Positions 41,300-51,989 of a stretch of 64,000 bases of DNA are shown in pieces. The notes under the pieces were generated by a model. The model saw only the letters and a list, made by a program, of their open reading frames with translations. It was not told where the DNA came from and did not search any database. The stretch is taken from contig NC_064040.1 of the NCBI RefSeq assembly GCF_932526225.1, positions 6,359,181 to 6,423,180 of the forward strand, in the 5' to 3' direction. Made by a program: the position numbers and the translations under genes. How positions within the stretch are numbered: position 1 is the first letter of the stretch; the number at the start of each line of letters is the position of its first letter. This DNA comes from Nematostella vectensis (lineage: Eukaryota > Cnidaria > Anthozoa > Actiniaria > Edwardsiidae).

Positions 41300-44253
41300 A
41301 AGATTTTAGTTCGGAAAGTGTCGAGATAAAAGAAATTCTTTGAGTATTTTCAACTAGAAGCGGCGTCTGAGCTCGCGAAGCGTATTGAGTATGTGACGTA
41401 GAAGGTGAGAAACCGCATCCTTTTCGCGGGCTCGAGAGAGATCAGACCAAAACAATGGCGGACGTAAAAACGATGTTTTAAATGCCATAATTCACACGCC
41501 CAAATTCACTAATTAAATAGATTATGCACTTGAAGTATACATTGAAGATGTAGGAAGCACTCGAAGTTAATAGAAGCTTGAAAATACAGGTCTAAATTTG
41601 GTCATAAGCGGACTTTAATGTGCAAATGCTGGTTGAAGAACCAGAGCTACATTTTATTGCAAAATGTGGGAGCTCTGACCATGAGCTTTTATTATATTCG
41701 GAGACAAGGCTCCAATGTGTCAGAGAGCTGTGTGATGACAACAGTATTTCATACACTGATATCATGAGGTTTTGTCAGGGAGACTCTCCATTGCGAGCTT
41801 TTGAGACAGGACAACAGAAAGGAGGAAACTACTTTTGTTCTACCTGTGAAGTACACTGTGACATGACCAGCGACTTGGCCTACACTCTGAATTTGGAGGC
41901 CATATCCCTTACTGAGAGACAGCAGGCAATTCTTCGGGGGACCGTCTCCCTCTCTAAATCAAAACAGAAAAAAGCTAAACCACTGGAAGGTCTGAAAAAA
42001 GAAGAGCTTGAAAAGGAACTGGCATCAAGGGGCATTTATGAAGGAAAAACGAAAATGGAGATGCAGAAACTACTCACTGAAGAAATGAAAGGAAAACAAA
42101 GAGTGCCTGCACTTCTCTTTAATACCCCAACAGAATCCCTGACCAACCTTAATCTAGAATCTTATGAAGTCATACCATGCGAGCCTCTTCATGATCTTGG
42201 CAATCATATTGCAAATTTCTTTGCTGAATTTCCAAGCCATCTGATGGGTGAAGAAAAGGCTTTGATAGAGGAGACAATCACACTCAGTCTGGCAGGGAAA
42301 GACAGCAAGAGATGTGTGGACCAAAGGGAAGCCCTTATCAAAACTGCTGGGGTGGCACACCAGTCCAATATCATGTCCAAGAAAGCCATGGCTGCCATTG
42401 ACACCTTGGTTGAGATGCAGAGACTCCTCTACGCGGCAGACAGCCAAAGATCTCCGGCCTCAATTCTTAGATATAGCAACCAAGCCTGGTACCACGCCAT
42501 ATTGTTGATAGATTTTGTGAAGGACACAAAGAAGCTAACCTCAAGAAAACTGTATGGAGTGTACTTTCATAACCTGACAGCCCATGCTACCAGTACATTG
42601 CGCTTAATGTCTGGACAAGCTGCTAATGCAGAACGACAAGAAAGGATCTTTAACAGTATCAAGCGCATCACGAAGCAGACATCGAATTACCATCAAGGGC
42701 AAATAATACCTAACCTTTTCATCCGCTTGCAAGCAGAGCGCCAGATAGGCCTGCAACGAGATGATGTGTTCAGACAGCAAGACCATGTAAGCAAGCTAGC
42801 AACTTGCCTCCCATCTCCCAAGAACACTGTCATACCTGAGGAGCTCATTCAAAGGCATAGCCATGCATGGCAAGCTCACCTCCAAGAAATAAGTGACTTC
42901 TTAGTTGAAGGAGAAGGTGTTTGGTGGAAGAAAGTTGAAGATGGAGTTGAATTTCATGATGTCACAGACATTCCCTCTGGTTGTGGGCCCTCTCTTCACC
43001 ACTTTCGATCCAGCAACTTGAAAAAAGAGGCTGAGAGACTAGACAATTGCTGGAAACATTGCATAGCCAACAGCATTCCCCTCCCTACTCACCTCCTAAG
43101 AATCGACCAAGACGATGGGACAACACTTAGAATAAGAATTGACCCAGAATCAGTTCCTGCTGACACAAGGAATGCCTCAGATGAGACAAGTGAAGAAGAT
43201 GAAAATGCTGTTAGCATCACCCTGGCCCCAGATGAAGTAGTCTGTCACAATGCAGGTTTCCCCCTACCTGAAGAGGTACCACCAGTACCTCTTATAGCCA
43301 CTGCTGACATCATGGATGCCACAGAGAGTGAAGATGAAAATGTAGTTGGTATTACCCTGGCCCGGGATGAAGTAGTCTGCATTGACCCGGATCTCCCTCC
43401 ACCCGAAGAGAAACATGCAAATGAAGGGAATTCCACCACATCTTTACCAACTTCACTTACACCAGAACCAGCCACAAGAACAACAGATTCCTCAACTGAG
43501 TTGACATCAAGGCTAGGGAAAGCTCTGGAGATTGTTGTTGGCAAGACAACAGAAGTGAGTGCTCTTGACAAAAAGCATGCAAGACTCAAGCAGTTGCAGA
43601 GACAAAACCTCAGGGACCAGCATCTAGAAAACAGCTATCACCACAGTCTTGCCCAGATGCAGACAAAAGTCCTTGCAAAGAGAAAGAATATACAGTCTGA
43701 CCTTGTTGCATGGGAAAAGCAGTTTTTGTTTGACCACAACCTCACTGCTCCTACACCCCAGTTCATGAACGAGGACAGCACAGCATCAGCACTGTTAAAA
43801 CAACTTAAGTATGCCAGTGCACTTCTGAAGCAATGGGGGATCACATTATAGACCCAAGCATCCACCTCAGCCCCAGTGGTTTAGAGCCAGTTACAGACCA
43901 GCAGTTTTACAAGAGGCCTATCTAAGATCAACATTTCAACCAGAAGCTCCAAAGTTCAATGGTTGTTTTAGGAATCAAACACAGACACAAACCAAACGGC
44001 TCTTTTAGGAGCCACCACAGTTTTCAAAAGTGATGATCAAATTGCGAATAATAATGGCATTAAAAATCTCAATAAAATGTTTCAAAATTAGTTAAATAGT
44101 CCCCCATCCCCCAAATTAGAGACTATGGATGCTTATGTCATTAAAATCAATAACTAAAATATTAACCACCGGTCGATACTTGGTAATTAAGTTATAATCT
44201 TTTAATGAAAACAAATCCAAAATAACAAACTTCATTCAAACCAAACGGATCAA

Positions 44254-44584
44254 TCAAACTGTTAAAACATAAAGCAAGCCTTTAGTATCTCTGAAATACA
44301 TAAAAAAAAAACATAAAGATCTACAATAACTTCTGAGAGTGGTTAGGGTTAAAAGAATAATAGCTGGGATCACAGGAATGGAATACATCGAAGGAATATT
44401 TCGCACATGGCCGCAACAAAGTCGAAGACATGACACAGTTATAGCTTTGATTATTTACATACCTTTTCCCCGCAATAGACATTCCGAAAGAAACTACTTG
44501 CAGACCATTTATTCCATGATATTTCGGCCAATTTCCTTTGTTATGCACTCTAAAACTACGAAATTCGCTCACAAAATTCGCCAT
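44254..44584 (-). CDS. Small two-exon ORF, 52 aa, unknown
   Basis: Exon 44584-44463 starts with MANFVSEFRSFRV and ends at a good donor (AAAG/GTATGT). Exon 44290-44254 follows a TTTCAG acceptor and closes the frame (RDTKGLLYVLTV). The phases match, giving 52 aa. It runs antisense just downstream of the SAP-motif gene. I do not recognise it; it may be the first exon of a longer gene joined differently. Confidence 0.35.
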
Positions 44585-44647
44585 ATCTGAAGTAAGAGCG
44601 TCACCTCAGCGCCTCTGTTGTGTTGTCAAGGATACATGGTACCTAGG

Positions 44648-44838
44648 CCCCCGCGGCCAAAATCAATGCTGGGGGTAAAACTGAAAAATTCAGCCGTGCC
44701 TTAGAGGCACTGAGTTAAGCAGCCAAAAAAAAAAAAAACAGTTAATGTATAAGACATCTAAAATACAGGAGAAAATGCCTTGAAAGTCCCTTTTGGGCCC
44801 CCTCCTGTTAAAAATCCTGGTTACTCCACTGCTAAAGG
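44648..44838 (-). mobile_element. Degraded TIR element related to the 17950 family
   Basis: On the minus strand it starts CAGTGGAGTAACCAGGATTT, continues with AACAGGAGGGGGCCCAAAAGG and ends near GGGGGCCTAGGTACC. These match the left part of the satellite-bearing element at 17950-18085, including the GGGCC...CCTAGG end. An internal A run lies at about 44727-44739. Confidence 0.55.
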
Positions 44839-44849
44839 TTTAGGGCGTG

Positions 44850-45701
44850 TCACAACCTATGATTTTGATAGAGTAATTTTGCCTCAGCCGAACTCAATGC
44901 ATGCTTGTAGACCCTACAATCATCCAGATAACCCCTTGTTATCCGACTATACTGAAAGGCGATAACTAAGGGCATGTCGTTACCAATACTACCCGTAAGG
45001 CTACGGATATTCACGGTGTTTGTCTGCTTCCGGCCGTTTATGTACATAGTTATCACCCCAACTCGCCGATCGAGCGTCAATACGTAGTGCGCCCACCTGC
45101 CAATTAGCCGTGCGGGCAGAAAAGCGCTGTCGTGCTCGAGAATAGATGATACCATGTGATAACCATCGCTTACAGAAATTCGAGTCCCTAGTGATTTGTA
45201 ACCGAGGGCAAACTCAAAGCCTGGGCGTGGTCTTATCTGTTGACTCCCATGCGGAAAAGCGGTACCTTTGCGCACAAAGAACGTCTTGTCCGGATACGAC
45301 ACTGCGACCCAAGGGCTGTCTGTCACTTTGTACCAGCAAGCAATACTGAAAATGTGGGTCAAGTCAAGTCCAATACTATGCGGGATCGTGATAGTACCGC
45401 CGCCATTGTCAAAGTACCGTCCTCGGGTGAATTTAGCCCTGGTCGGGGACGCGCGTTCTGCAGTGCCATGATTCTCATTACCCGAGTCATCATCGACTGT
45501 ATTGCCTAATTGTTCGTCCATCTTCCAATGAGCGAGGAGGTTTCCTGGTGAAAAGACTGCTTGCCAGTTCCCATCACTGCATAGACTTAATACTGAGCCC
45601 GCGATGTATCGTAAGAGGCCGTTATTTTGGGATGTACATAATGGATCTTGGCCATCCTTGAATTGAACAGATATGAGTGTTGATGAGTAAAAATAATGCA
45701 G
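44850..45701 (-). CDS. Laminin G-like (LamG/ConA-like lectin) domain protein, last exon
   Basis: This 852-bp terminal exon starts at a TTCTAG acceptor (45701, phase 0) and ends at a stop at 44850. It first encodes a Cys-bearing segment (DGQDPLCTSQNNGLL, SLCSDGNWQAVFSPG). A jelly-roll lectin domain of the LamG_3 type follows: LLAHWKMDE, SGNENHGTAE, FSIACWYK, RLIGRWAHYVLTLDR, MYINGRK, GSIGNDMPL, YLDDCRVYKHALSSAE, KLLY. That order (fold start, strands, DDCRVYKHALSSAE-x-LLY end) is characteristic. Such domains usually sit in secreted or surface proteins and bind glycans or proteins. Upstream exons were not identified, so the N-terminus and domain context are unknown. Confidence 0.8.
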   Translation of the reverse strand: MHYFYSSTLISVQFKDGQDPLCTSQNNGLLRYIAGSVLSLCSDGNWQAVFSPGNLLAHWKMDEQLGNTVDDDSGNENHGTAERASPTRAKFTRGRYFDNGGGTITIPHSIGLDLTHIFSIACWYKVTDSPWVAVSYPDKTFFVRKGTAFPHGSQQIRPRPGFEFALGYKSLGTRISVSDGYHMVSSILEHDSAFLPARLIGRWAHYVLTLDRRVGVITMYINGRKQTNTVNIRSLTGSIGNDMPLVIAFQYSRITRGYLDDCRVYKHALSSAEAKLLYQNHRL

Positions 45702-45759
45702 CTAGAACTATATTTACTCCTGCCTTTTCACCCTCTTCTTGTAACATAAGGGGTATGCA

Positions 45760-46300
45760 AAGTCTCGGAATCTCGACGTTTTTTACGAATTCTCGAAGGT
45801 TCATGTTTTTCAAAATTTTAGGGTCTCGGATCCTCGTTTTTTTTCTACTACGGTCTTGGGGTCTCGGATTTTTAAACGCGGTCTCTGAGTCTCAGATTTT
45901 GTTAAACGCTACCTGTTATGTTGTTTTCATGCTACGGATTTCCCCTTGTAGCAAGATTGTATTGTAACTACAATTACTATTTTTTCAACTGATTTTTATG
46001 ACATACCTCGAGCAAGTTATCCGAAAACGACCTCGGAAAAGCTAGCTCGGGCTCGGATTCCGAAATTGGACAAGAGTTTCGGGCTCGTATTTCGAAATTT
46101 GACAAGTCTCGGGCTCGGGTTCTTTAGCCTGTGAGCCGGCTATTCTGAAGTCTTCTCGCCTTAGCGCACCTCGGCCTCAGAATTCCCAATATCCGAAAAC
46201 AAAACATTTCCGAATAACCCCGAATGCATGTCGGCTAGCAAGCTAGGATTCTAAAACGCGGGTATCGGTGCCTCGGCAAGTCTCGGATTTACTCATCGAT
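45760..46300 (+). repeat. Degenerate TCTCGGAT-type repeat region
   Basis: The words TCTCGGAAT, TCTCGGATC, TCTCGGATTTTT, TCTCAGATT, TCGGGCTCGG and CTCGGATT recur irregularly over about 500 bp, with blocks such as TTCGAAATTTGACAAG and CCGAAATTGGACAAG. It is probably an old, heavily mutated minisatellite; no coding exon is supported. Confidence 0.5.
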
Positions 46301-46515
46301 ACCCCTAACATAGCGTAATAAAATATATAAGAGTTTATTAGCCACATGTATACGTCGAGCTTATCGAACCTACGGCAAGCCTGGCACTTCTTCGGGGCTG
46401 TAAACTTATCATTGATCACGATATCCGTCGCAGCGCAGATGACCACCATTTTAGATGTAAATAAATAAATCGGGGTAGCTAATATCACTCTCCTTGCAGC
46501 TAGTTGCTGAATTAA

Positions 46516-46646
46516 GAGAGCGAGAATTTAGGCGTGGCGGCAGTTGGAGGCATGGGAAGGAGCCTTAGGCAGCCACCATACGAGAGCGAGAATTTAGGCG
46601 TGGCGGCGTTGGAGGCATGGGAAGGAGCCTTAGGCAGCCACCATAC
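46516..46646 (+). repeat. 66-bp perfect tandem duplication
   Basis: Two copies of a 66/65-bp unit, beginning GAGAGCGAGAATTTAGGCG and ending GGCAGCCACCATAC, differ by a single base (CAGTTGG against CGTTGG). The near identity means a recent event. It lies directly beside TIR element copy B. Confidence 0.93.
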
Positions 46647-46664
46647 AACTTATTTCTGACCACG

Positions 46665-47457
46665 GATCAATCACGCGCGCACGAATAGCCAATCAGGAAA
46701 GAGATGATGCAATAACAGCCGTGTGGTCCCACAAATGTCCCACAAAAAGTCGGCAATCGACGGCAAAAAAGATTGGTTTGAGATTTTTTTGCGAATCTGG
46801 ACAAGCAAATAAGCATTTTTCGGTCAGCGTAAAAAAGTGCTAGTCCTGTTTTCTTTGACCGGCCACCTTTATTGTAGAGTTGGGACTCAAATCGCAGAAA
46901 AACACGTAAAATTTCTGCGAAGAAACGAAAAACAAAAAACAAACAAACCACATACAAGAACAGTGTAAGTCCTACCATTAAACTTGTGTTTGATATTATC
47001 CTAGGTTACTTACTATTTCATATAAAAGACTATCGTTTGTTTTATTGCTGTAAATCTTGACGTTTGCCGATAAAACTTGTAGTTAAAAGTCAGGCGTAAA
47101 CAGCGAATTCGGCATTCTCTTCTACCTACAGAAGAGTGCACCGCTTTATCTTATCATTTCCAAGTGCCGTTTCCATTCATCAACCAAACTTGTAGTTATC
47201 TATTTCTATGCTTATCGACAAGATTTTCACCAAGCTTGGACAACAAATCAATTATCCATCATGTTAGGTGACCGTATTTTATTTCCCAAATCGCGGAAAA
47301 CCCCTATAAATGTCTTCATTTTAGATAAACCCGAGCAGGATTCACAGTCCTCATCCGACATGTTGTACAATTTGTGGGAGTTTTGTGGATTGCACTTCGC
47401 TGGCTTTTATTTGCTGCTTTCTGACGGGATATCCGTGCGCGCGTCGGATATATGAAT
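46665..47457 (-). mobile_element. 0.8-kb non-autonomous TIR element, copy B
   Basis: This is the reverse-oriented copy of the element at 31157-32042. Its left end reads ATCAATCACGCGCGCACGAA followed by TAGCCAATCAGG, and its right end reads GTGCGCGCGTCGGATATATG. Extended internal similarity (CAGCAAATAAAAGCCAGCGA, TTGTACAACATGTCGGATGA) is seen on the minus strand. It is about 90 bp shorter than copy A. Open frames inside are not conserved intact. Confidence 0.75.
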
Positions 47458-47459
47458 TC

Positions 47460-48720
47460 TCCGTTAAAGCACGACTACAGCAAATACGTTCTTACGTTCA
47501 CTGTGGTGTGTGGATTGCTTGTCTACATACCGGTGCTGCCTTACTGTTAGCTTCTTGGCTGCCAGAAAACAGAAGCAGCGCAGTTGCAAAAAAGACAACG
47601 ACATCCATACTTGTAAAAGTGCTACCCACCGGTCAAGATCCCACGCTCTTATGTAGCTTTTATGGGTCACTCCTGACGTCATAGATTGGGTGCAGCGTCC
47701 TGTTTTTAATTGTTCCGTTTGAAATCACTTTGCGCAATCTTCATTTATGCTTGTTATTCCTGTTAGGTCAAGTACGGCGTTGATCGATAGGAATATGTTT
47801 CCTTTTGGCGCACCTTGCTCACATGATTGACTGTGCATTACGGTTCTGTACATTACAAAACGACCCAGTGGTCGAGATTTAGAACAAGCTATAGAGCTGG
47901 CTACTCCAAATACTGTCTATAATTTCTTTCATTACATGATGCTGAGTGCCTTACCTGATCATATGAGTTATTACTTGTATGCGAATTATTTTACTTCGAT
48001 TTCAGCGTAGATGTCAATAACTCTGTAGCATTATCCATCAATAAGGGGTGTACTCCTTGTGCGGTTCTGTCCTCGAGAGCGTCACGTACCGAAAATACCT
48101 AGGCGTCTGTATTACTTCAAGCCTTTGTTGGGACATGCAAAGTGGGGAAGTTAAAAAAAGGCGAACCAAGTCCTAGAAATATTACAGAGTAGCCGCATCT
48201 TTCAACTTTGGGTGGGGCCGTTTATTTGAAGCGGACCGCTAAAACGAGTATTTACGGTATAACTAAAACAATTGCATGGTTTAAAGGCGTTAGTCACCAT
48301 CGGATGTCGAATATAAACTTTAACCAACTACTTTTCTATTTCACTAGCCTCAGTCGCGGTGCAAACAAGCCCAAAACGCAGGATACGTTGCGGCGACAAT
48401 ACAGTAGTGAACAGAGCCAATGAAAAGGAAGACCAGGACTACCCTAAGCTGGTATGACGAGAAGACTTACCAGCTGTAAAATTTTATCGAATTACATAAT
48501 AGGGACTGTAAAATAGCCATACTGTCCAAAGCATCTTTTGATGCTCTCGGTGATCCGTTTTTTTCTCACGATACAAATAATTAATCCCAAAGTTTATTCT
48601 TTGAACTAATTTCGGGCGACCGTATCTATTCTAGAATGACGAGGAAAGTTCAAAGAAACGGCATCTAGGTAAGTAACTTGACCCAGTTAAAGATTTTAAA
48701 ACTTATTTCTTTTTATATCA
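47460..48720. other. Stretch without a supported exon
   Basis: No clear exon or repeat is seen. Missing 5' exons of the gene at 48727-49391 could lie here but were not identified. Confidence 0.4.
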
Positions 48721-48726
48721 ATTTAG

Positions 48727-49391
48727 ATCCAAAAGCAGCATTCTTTTCTGTTCAATGTAGTGGAAGAGTATGACCCCAAAAACCGTCACGACGTAGAAAC
48801 TCAGTACTTGAGGGAGCAGCTTCGGTACCAGGAACTAGCGCGGCCATCACGACCGTGTGAGGACAGTGTTATGGACACAAGTAGCAGTAAGTGTATTTTG
48901 TAGCCTTGCATGCTGCCGTTAAACAGCGGCGTAGCCAGGTTTTTTGAACATTATTATTATTGCTATCGTCATCGTCGTTATTATTATTATTAAATATGTT
49001 GAAGTAAACTTTGTCTTGCAATTTATTCATTTTCTAATGTGTTGCCCACATGTTGAGATACCTGTTGTCGGTGTAAATAAAACATCTTGTCCAACTAAAC
49101 ACTTTTGAGTTTCTTACAAATGACAATTGACATTTTTCCTTATCTCACTCTACGCAACTCTTTCAGGTTTTGACAAGAGATCAAGGGGCTTTTTCGGGTA
49201 AGAACAATTTTCTTTATCCAAAGCGAAAATCAAATTCCATTTTATATTGCACTGTCTTACTCCACGCGCTGATGGGAATTTTTTTATTTTTGCTGTCAGA
49301 GGCTAACATGTGTAATAATCTCTAACTGGGTGTTTTGTGTTCTAGGCTACTTCGAAAATGGTTTGGGGAGGAAAAGGATGATCAAGATTAA
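48727..49391 (+). CDS. 3' end of an orphan gene, three exons
   Basis: Exons 48727-48886, 49167-49197 and 49346-49391 are bounded by clear AG and GT sites and join in phase (1, then 2). They encode 78 residues: a charged helical part (FLFNVVEEYDPKNRHD, YLREQLRYQELARPS), a Ser-rich link (EDSVMDTSSS), and a basic-aromatic then acidic tail (KRSRGFFGLLRKWFGEEKDD). Only the chosen frame of exon 1 is open, and it has no Met before the acceptor, so at least one earlier exon that ends in phase 0 is missing. The family is not recognised. The amphipathic FFGLLRKWFG end could bind membrane or protein. Confidence 0.6.
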
Positions 49392-49399
49392 ACATACTT

Positions 49400-50650
49400 T
49401 CACAGTCATTTTTCCTAAAGAAATAATGTGCAAATCTCAGGATTGTTGCACTAATTTAAATTATAACATTTGAGTCACTTGGTACAAATTGTTAAATAAT
49501 AGTGTATTTGAACAATACAGAATGTAATATAAATTTTTGAATTAAACCATTGCAAAATAGATAAAAAAAGCGAGCTTAATCAATTTGGGCTTCCTGTGGA
49601 ACAAGCCGCCGACCTTGGGAAACGAAATTTTCGTCCTCTTCCGTGATGCGCAATTACTAGTCTACACTGCGTGTTCCAAAATTTGGGCTCCCTTTGGCAG
49701 TCAGCGATATAAAAGCGGCCATGATTTTTCGCACGCTCAAATAGTCTTGTTTACAAAAAAAAATACAGCTAAGCGAAATAACCTAATACTACATAAAAAT
49801 CTCATTTCCCTGCCCCGCACATGTCAGACATCATTTTCTTTAATTCGATACCTGGTTTGCAGTACTCTTTTTTTTTTTATAAGGACGTCTGCATTTTAAA
49901 ACGCATAAGACTAAAAAAGGCATATCTTGCTGCTATTTGAGCCTCGGCATGTTCTTAGCATGTTCTTAAAATTTGGTGCCATCGCCAAGCCATGGAGGAG
50001 ACACAAATATTCTTCAGAAATCAGAGTACTTTTGTACAGATGAATTTTTTGTAAGGGAGAAGCAGGAGATCATAAATTCTGTATAGTATAGTTATCATTT
50101 CAATAGCTACATGGTCATCACTTAGATCCAAATAGCTTACTGGGTACATACCGCTAGACATACAGTTGGTGGTTGGCACAGGCGTTGGGCCCCTCCCCAC
50201 AACCACCAAAAAACAGTCTTTTTAAATATATTTTTCAAAAATATCTATGACTGCACATCCACTCCCCAGTTAAATCGACCTTCAATTAAAAAAAATATTT
50301 TGTTTAATAAAAAAATTGTTTTTGTTCTTTTTCTCTTATAAAACAAATAGAGAAACCATACAGCCAAAGGCTGCAAAGAAAAGGGGGTCTTGTATAAATA
50401 TAGCTTATGAATGGAAAATGTGCCAACTACCCCAGGCAAGTCTATAATATAGATTTAACCTGCAATCGAATGACAAGCCAATCTGAGCTCTAGCACTCGA
50501 GTAATAGAACGTATAGTATTTATAATTAGACCATTCATAGCCAAATCGGTGATGTTAGTGATAAGTGGATGTTTGTAGATAGGGGATAAAAAAAAATATG
50601 GCGGATAAGAGAGTTATATCTCGGTGTGTTTAATCGATAGAAATCGTTCG
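49400..50650. other. Non-genic stretch
   Basis: AT-rich sequence follows the orphan gene's stop, including likely 3' UTR. No exon is supported. Confidence 0.4.
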
Positions 50651-50657
50651 AAGAGAG

Positions 50658-50816
50658 CCTGCTAGCCGGCTCTACAGTGGGTTACCTTGGAGATTCCTGT
50701 TTTGAGGGTGTAGGAATTCCGGTGGCGCCCCTTTCCCCCATTCCCCCCAATTTTGATTTTTTTTGCGCCACAGGGATCCTAAACAACAAAAACACACAGT
50801 AGAGCCTCGCAGGCTA
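50658..50816. mobile_element. Small inverted-repeat element
   Basis: The left end AGCCTGCTAGCCGGCTCTAC and the right end, read on the minus strand as AGCCTGCGAGGCTCTACTGT, are imperfect inverted repeats. The interior includes a C-rich tract followed by TTTTGATTTTTTTTGCGCC. It resembles foldback or MuLE-derived MITEs. The target duplication is not clear. Confidence 0.5.
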
Positions 50817-51126
50817 GAGGAAGGGAGAGTAATTGCGTCTCTAAAGCCTAACGTGTACGTGAGTGCAGATCAAATGACCAAGCACTATGCCGTCTTAACG
50901 ATCCCAGCGGGCCGCATGGTGATGTAAACAACAAGGTATTCTTACTTCCCTGCTTGTGCTGGCATTATGCCAAAAGGTGACAATTCTGGCACACGAGAAA
51001 CATTTATAACTTCATTGGTGCGGCGGCAAAGAGATTATCTAAATCTAAAACCCCTGTTTTTCACAGTCATGATTGTAAGCACACTCAGTCTTGCAGGCGT
51101 TTGGTATTTTTTTTATATTTTGAGAG

Positions 51127-51195
51127 TGGCGCGATAGCTCAGTGGCACGGGCTTTGCTTCTCAAGAGAGACCGGGGTTCGAACCACGTGGTACCA
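51127..51195 (+). repeat. tRNA-like SINE head
   Basis: An A box (TAGCTCAGTGG, 51135-51145) and a perfect B box (GGTTCGAACC, 51175-51184) are correctly spaced for an RNA polymerase III promoter. The acceptor and T stems do not pair properly (CCGGG against CCACG), so it is not a functional tRNA gene. A tRNA-derived SINE, or a decayed tRNA, is the best reading. Confidence 0.65.
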
Positions 51196-51607
51196 TCTTC
51201 AGTGACAATGCTTACACACTAACTCACTCATGATTGAAAACTATCTACACACGGACGAGTAAAGTCAGTCACATGTGAAACGCATATGCCAAACATTACA
51301 TTTTTTTAACATCAAATTTCAATCAACAGCTTACGGTAGGCAGGGTGAGTGGATATTGGTTGGCGTTGGAGGGGTGGGGCTGCCACCAGCTATAGCGACA
51401 ACTTCAATCACAGCTTGTTGTGCCACGAACTGATCATTATTACTCGTGCAGGCATTAACTGGCTTACACATATCAGAACTATCACGCGGGCTTTTTATCA
51501 GCAATCCAGAGATCCAAAAGGCCGGCGTTTCGTATTGCAGAGATTCCGCATGATTAGCATTTTGAGCAGAAAGTATAAGAGTGTGATTATTGTTACACGT
51601 CCTTCCC

Positions 51608-51691
51608 TGCTAGCAGAGGCCTCTTTTCTGTGTATTTCGCTGGCCAGCCCAGCAAAATACAGAGAAAAGAGGCCTCTGCTAACAGGGAATA
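51608..51691. mobile_element. Short foldback element with 10-bp flanking repeats
   Basis: Two arms of nearly 40 bp (CCCTGCTAGCAGAGGCCTCT on the left; AGAGGCCTCTGCTAACAGGG on the right) enclose a tiny loop at CCAG. ACACGTCCTT occurs directly on both sides (51597-51606 and again at about 51692-51701), consistent with a 10-bp target duplication of a Mutator-like foldback. Confidence 0.7.
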
Positions 51692-51727
51692 CACGTCCTT
51701 TCAAGAATATAAACAATCTTTTGACAT

Positions 51728-51985
51728 AAAATATCGCACCATGTACCCCAGATTGTGAAAGACGGTTTCTCCGTGTCTCAAGCGCAAGTTCTATTGTTTT
51801 GCTTTATAGGTATTTTGAGAGGGTCGTGACACCCCCGAGTGGACTTTCTGTGGACTAAAACATCACACCATGTTATACCCCAGATTATTAAAGACTATTT
51901 CTCCGTGTCTCAAGCGCACGTTCTATTGTTTTCTTTATAAAAAGGTATTTTGAGGGGGTCGTGACACCCCCGAGTGGACTTTCTG
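51728..51985 (+). repeat. 129-bp tandem duplication
   Basis: Two units share TTTCTCCGTGTCTCAAGCGC, TTCTATTGTTTT and GGTCGTGACACCCCCGAGTG; they start at 51728 and 51857. They differ at several positions and by small indels, so the event is older than the one at 46516. Confidence 0.9.
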
Positions 51986-51989
51986 GTTC

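Larger units (their letters stand above)
38095..41614. mobile_element. 3,520-bp TTAA-flanked TIR transposon, Kolobok-like
   Basis: The termini are AGTTCGCTTATGATCAAA and TTTGGTCATAAGCGGACT (16 of 18 inverted matches), flanked by TTAA at 38091-38094 and 41615-41618. The empty site is confirmed by the reading frame of the disrupted gene. Further inverted pairs lie inside: TTTACGTCCGCCATTG (about 38231 and 41463) and CACATACTCAATACGCTT (about 38319 and 41398). It carries a THAP-domain gene on the plus strand and a P2X7-tail-like gene on the minus strand, converging. THAP proteins and TTAA targets both occur in the Kolobok superfamily; piggyBac shares only the target. No DDE transposase is visible, so it is presumably non-autonomous. 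Confidence 0.85.
36160..43851 (+). pseudogene. SAP-motif protein gene (1,287 aa) interrupted by a transposon
   Basis: Exons are 36160-36893, 37026-37527 and 37700-43851, the last split by the insertion at 38095-41618. Without the insertion and one TTAA the exon reads through GTT-AAT-GTG (V-N-V) and the total is 1,288 codons, all phases agreeing. Visible parts: a basic Cys-bearing N-terminal region with FPV/YFP blocks, a possible helix-turn-helix around YSALARKYNVTDSSG, a C-x2-C...H region near residue 617, a SAP DNA-binding motif at about 665-700 (GLKKEELEKELASRGIY), a helical middle, and an acidic tail with a near-duplicated SEDEN..ITLA.DEVVC motif. I believe it belongs to a multicopy invertebrate family, possibly transposon-derived, but cannot name it. 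As sequenced, a stop (TGA) lies a few codons inside the insertion, so this allele would be truncated near residue 546 unless the insertion is spliced out. Confidence 0.75.

Noticed and set aside
41620-43851. A separate 743-residue gene with a GTG start
   Set aside because: It is the continuation of the interrupted SAP-motif gene; animal genes do not normally start at GTG, and the frame joins exactly across the transposon.
51127-51195. Functional tRNA gene
   Set aside because: The A and B boxes are good, but the acceptor and T stems do not pair.
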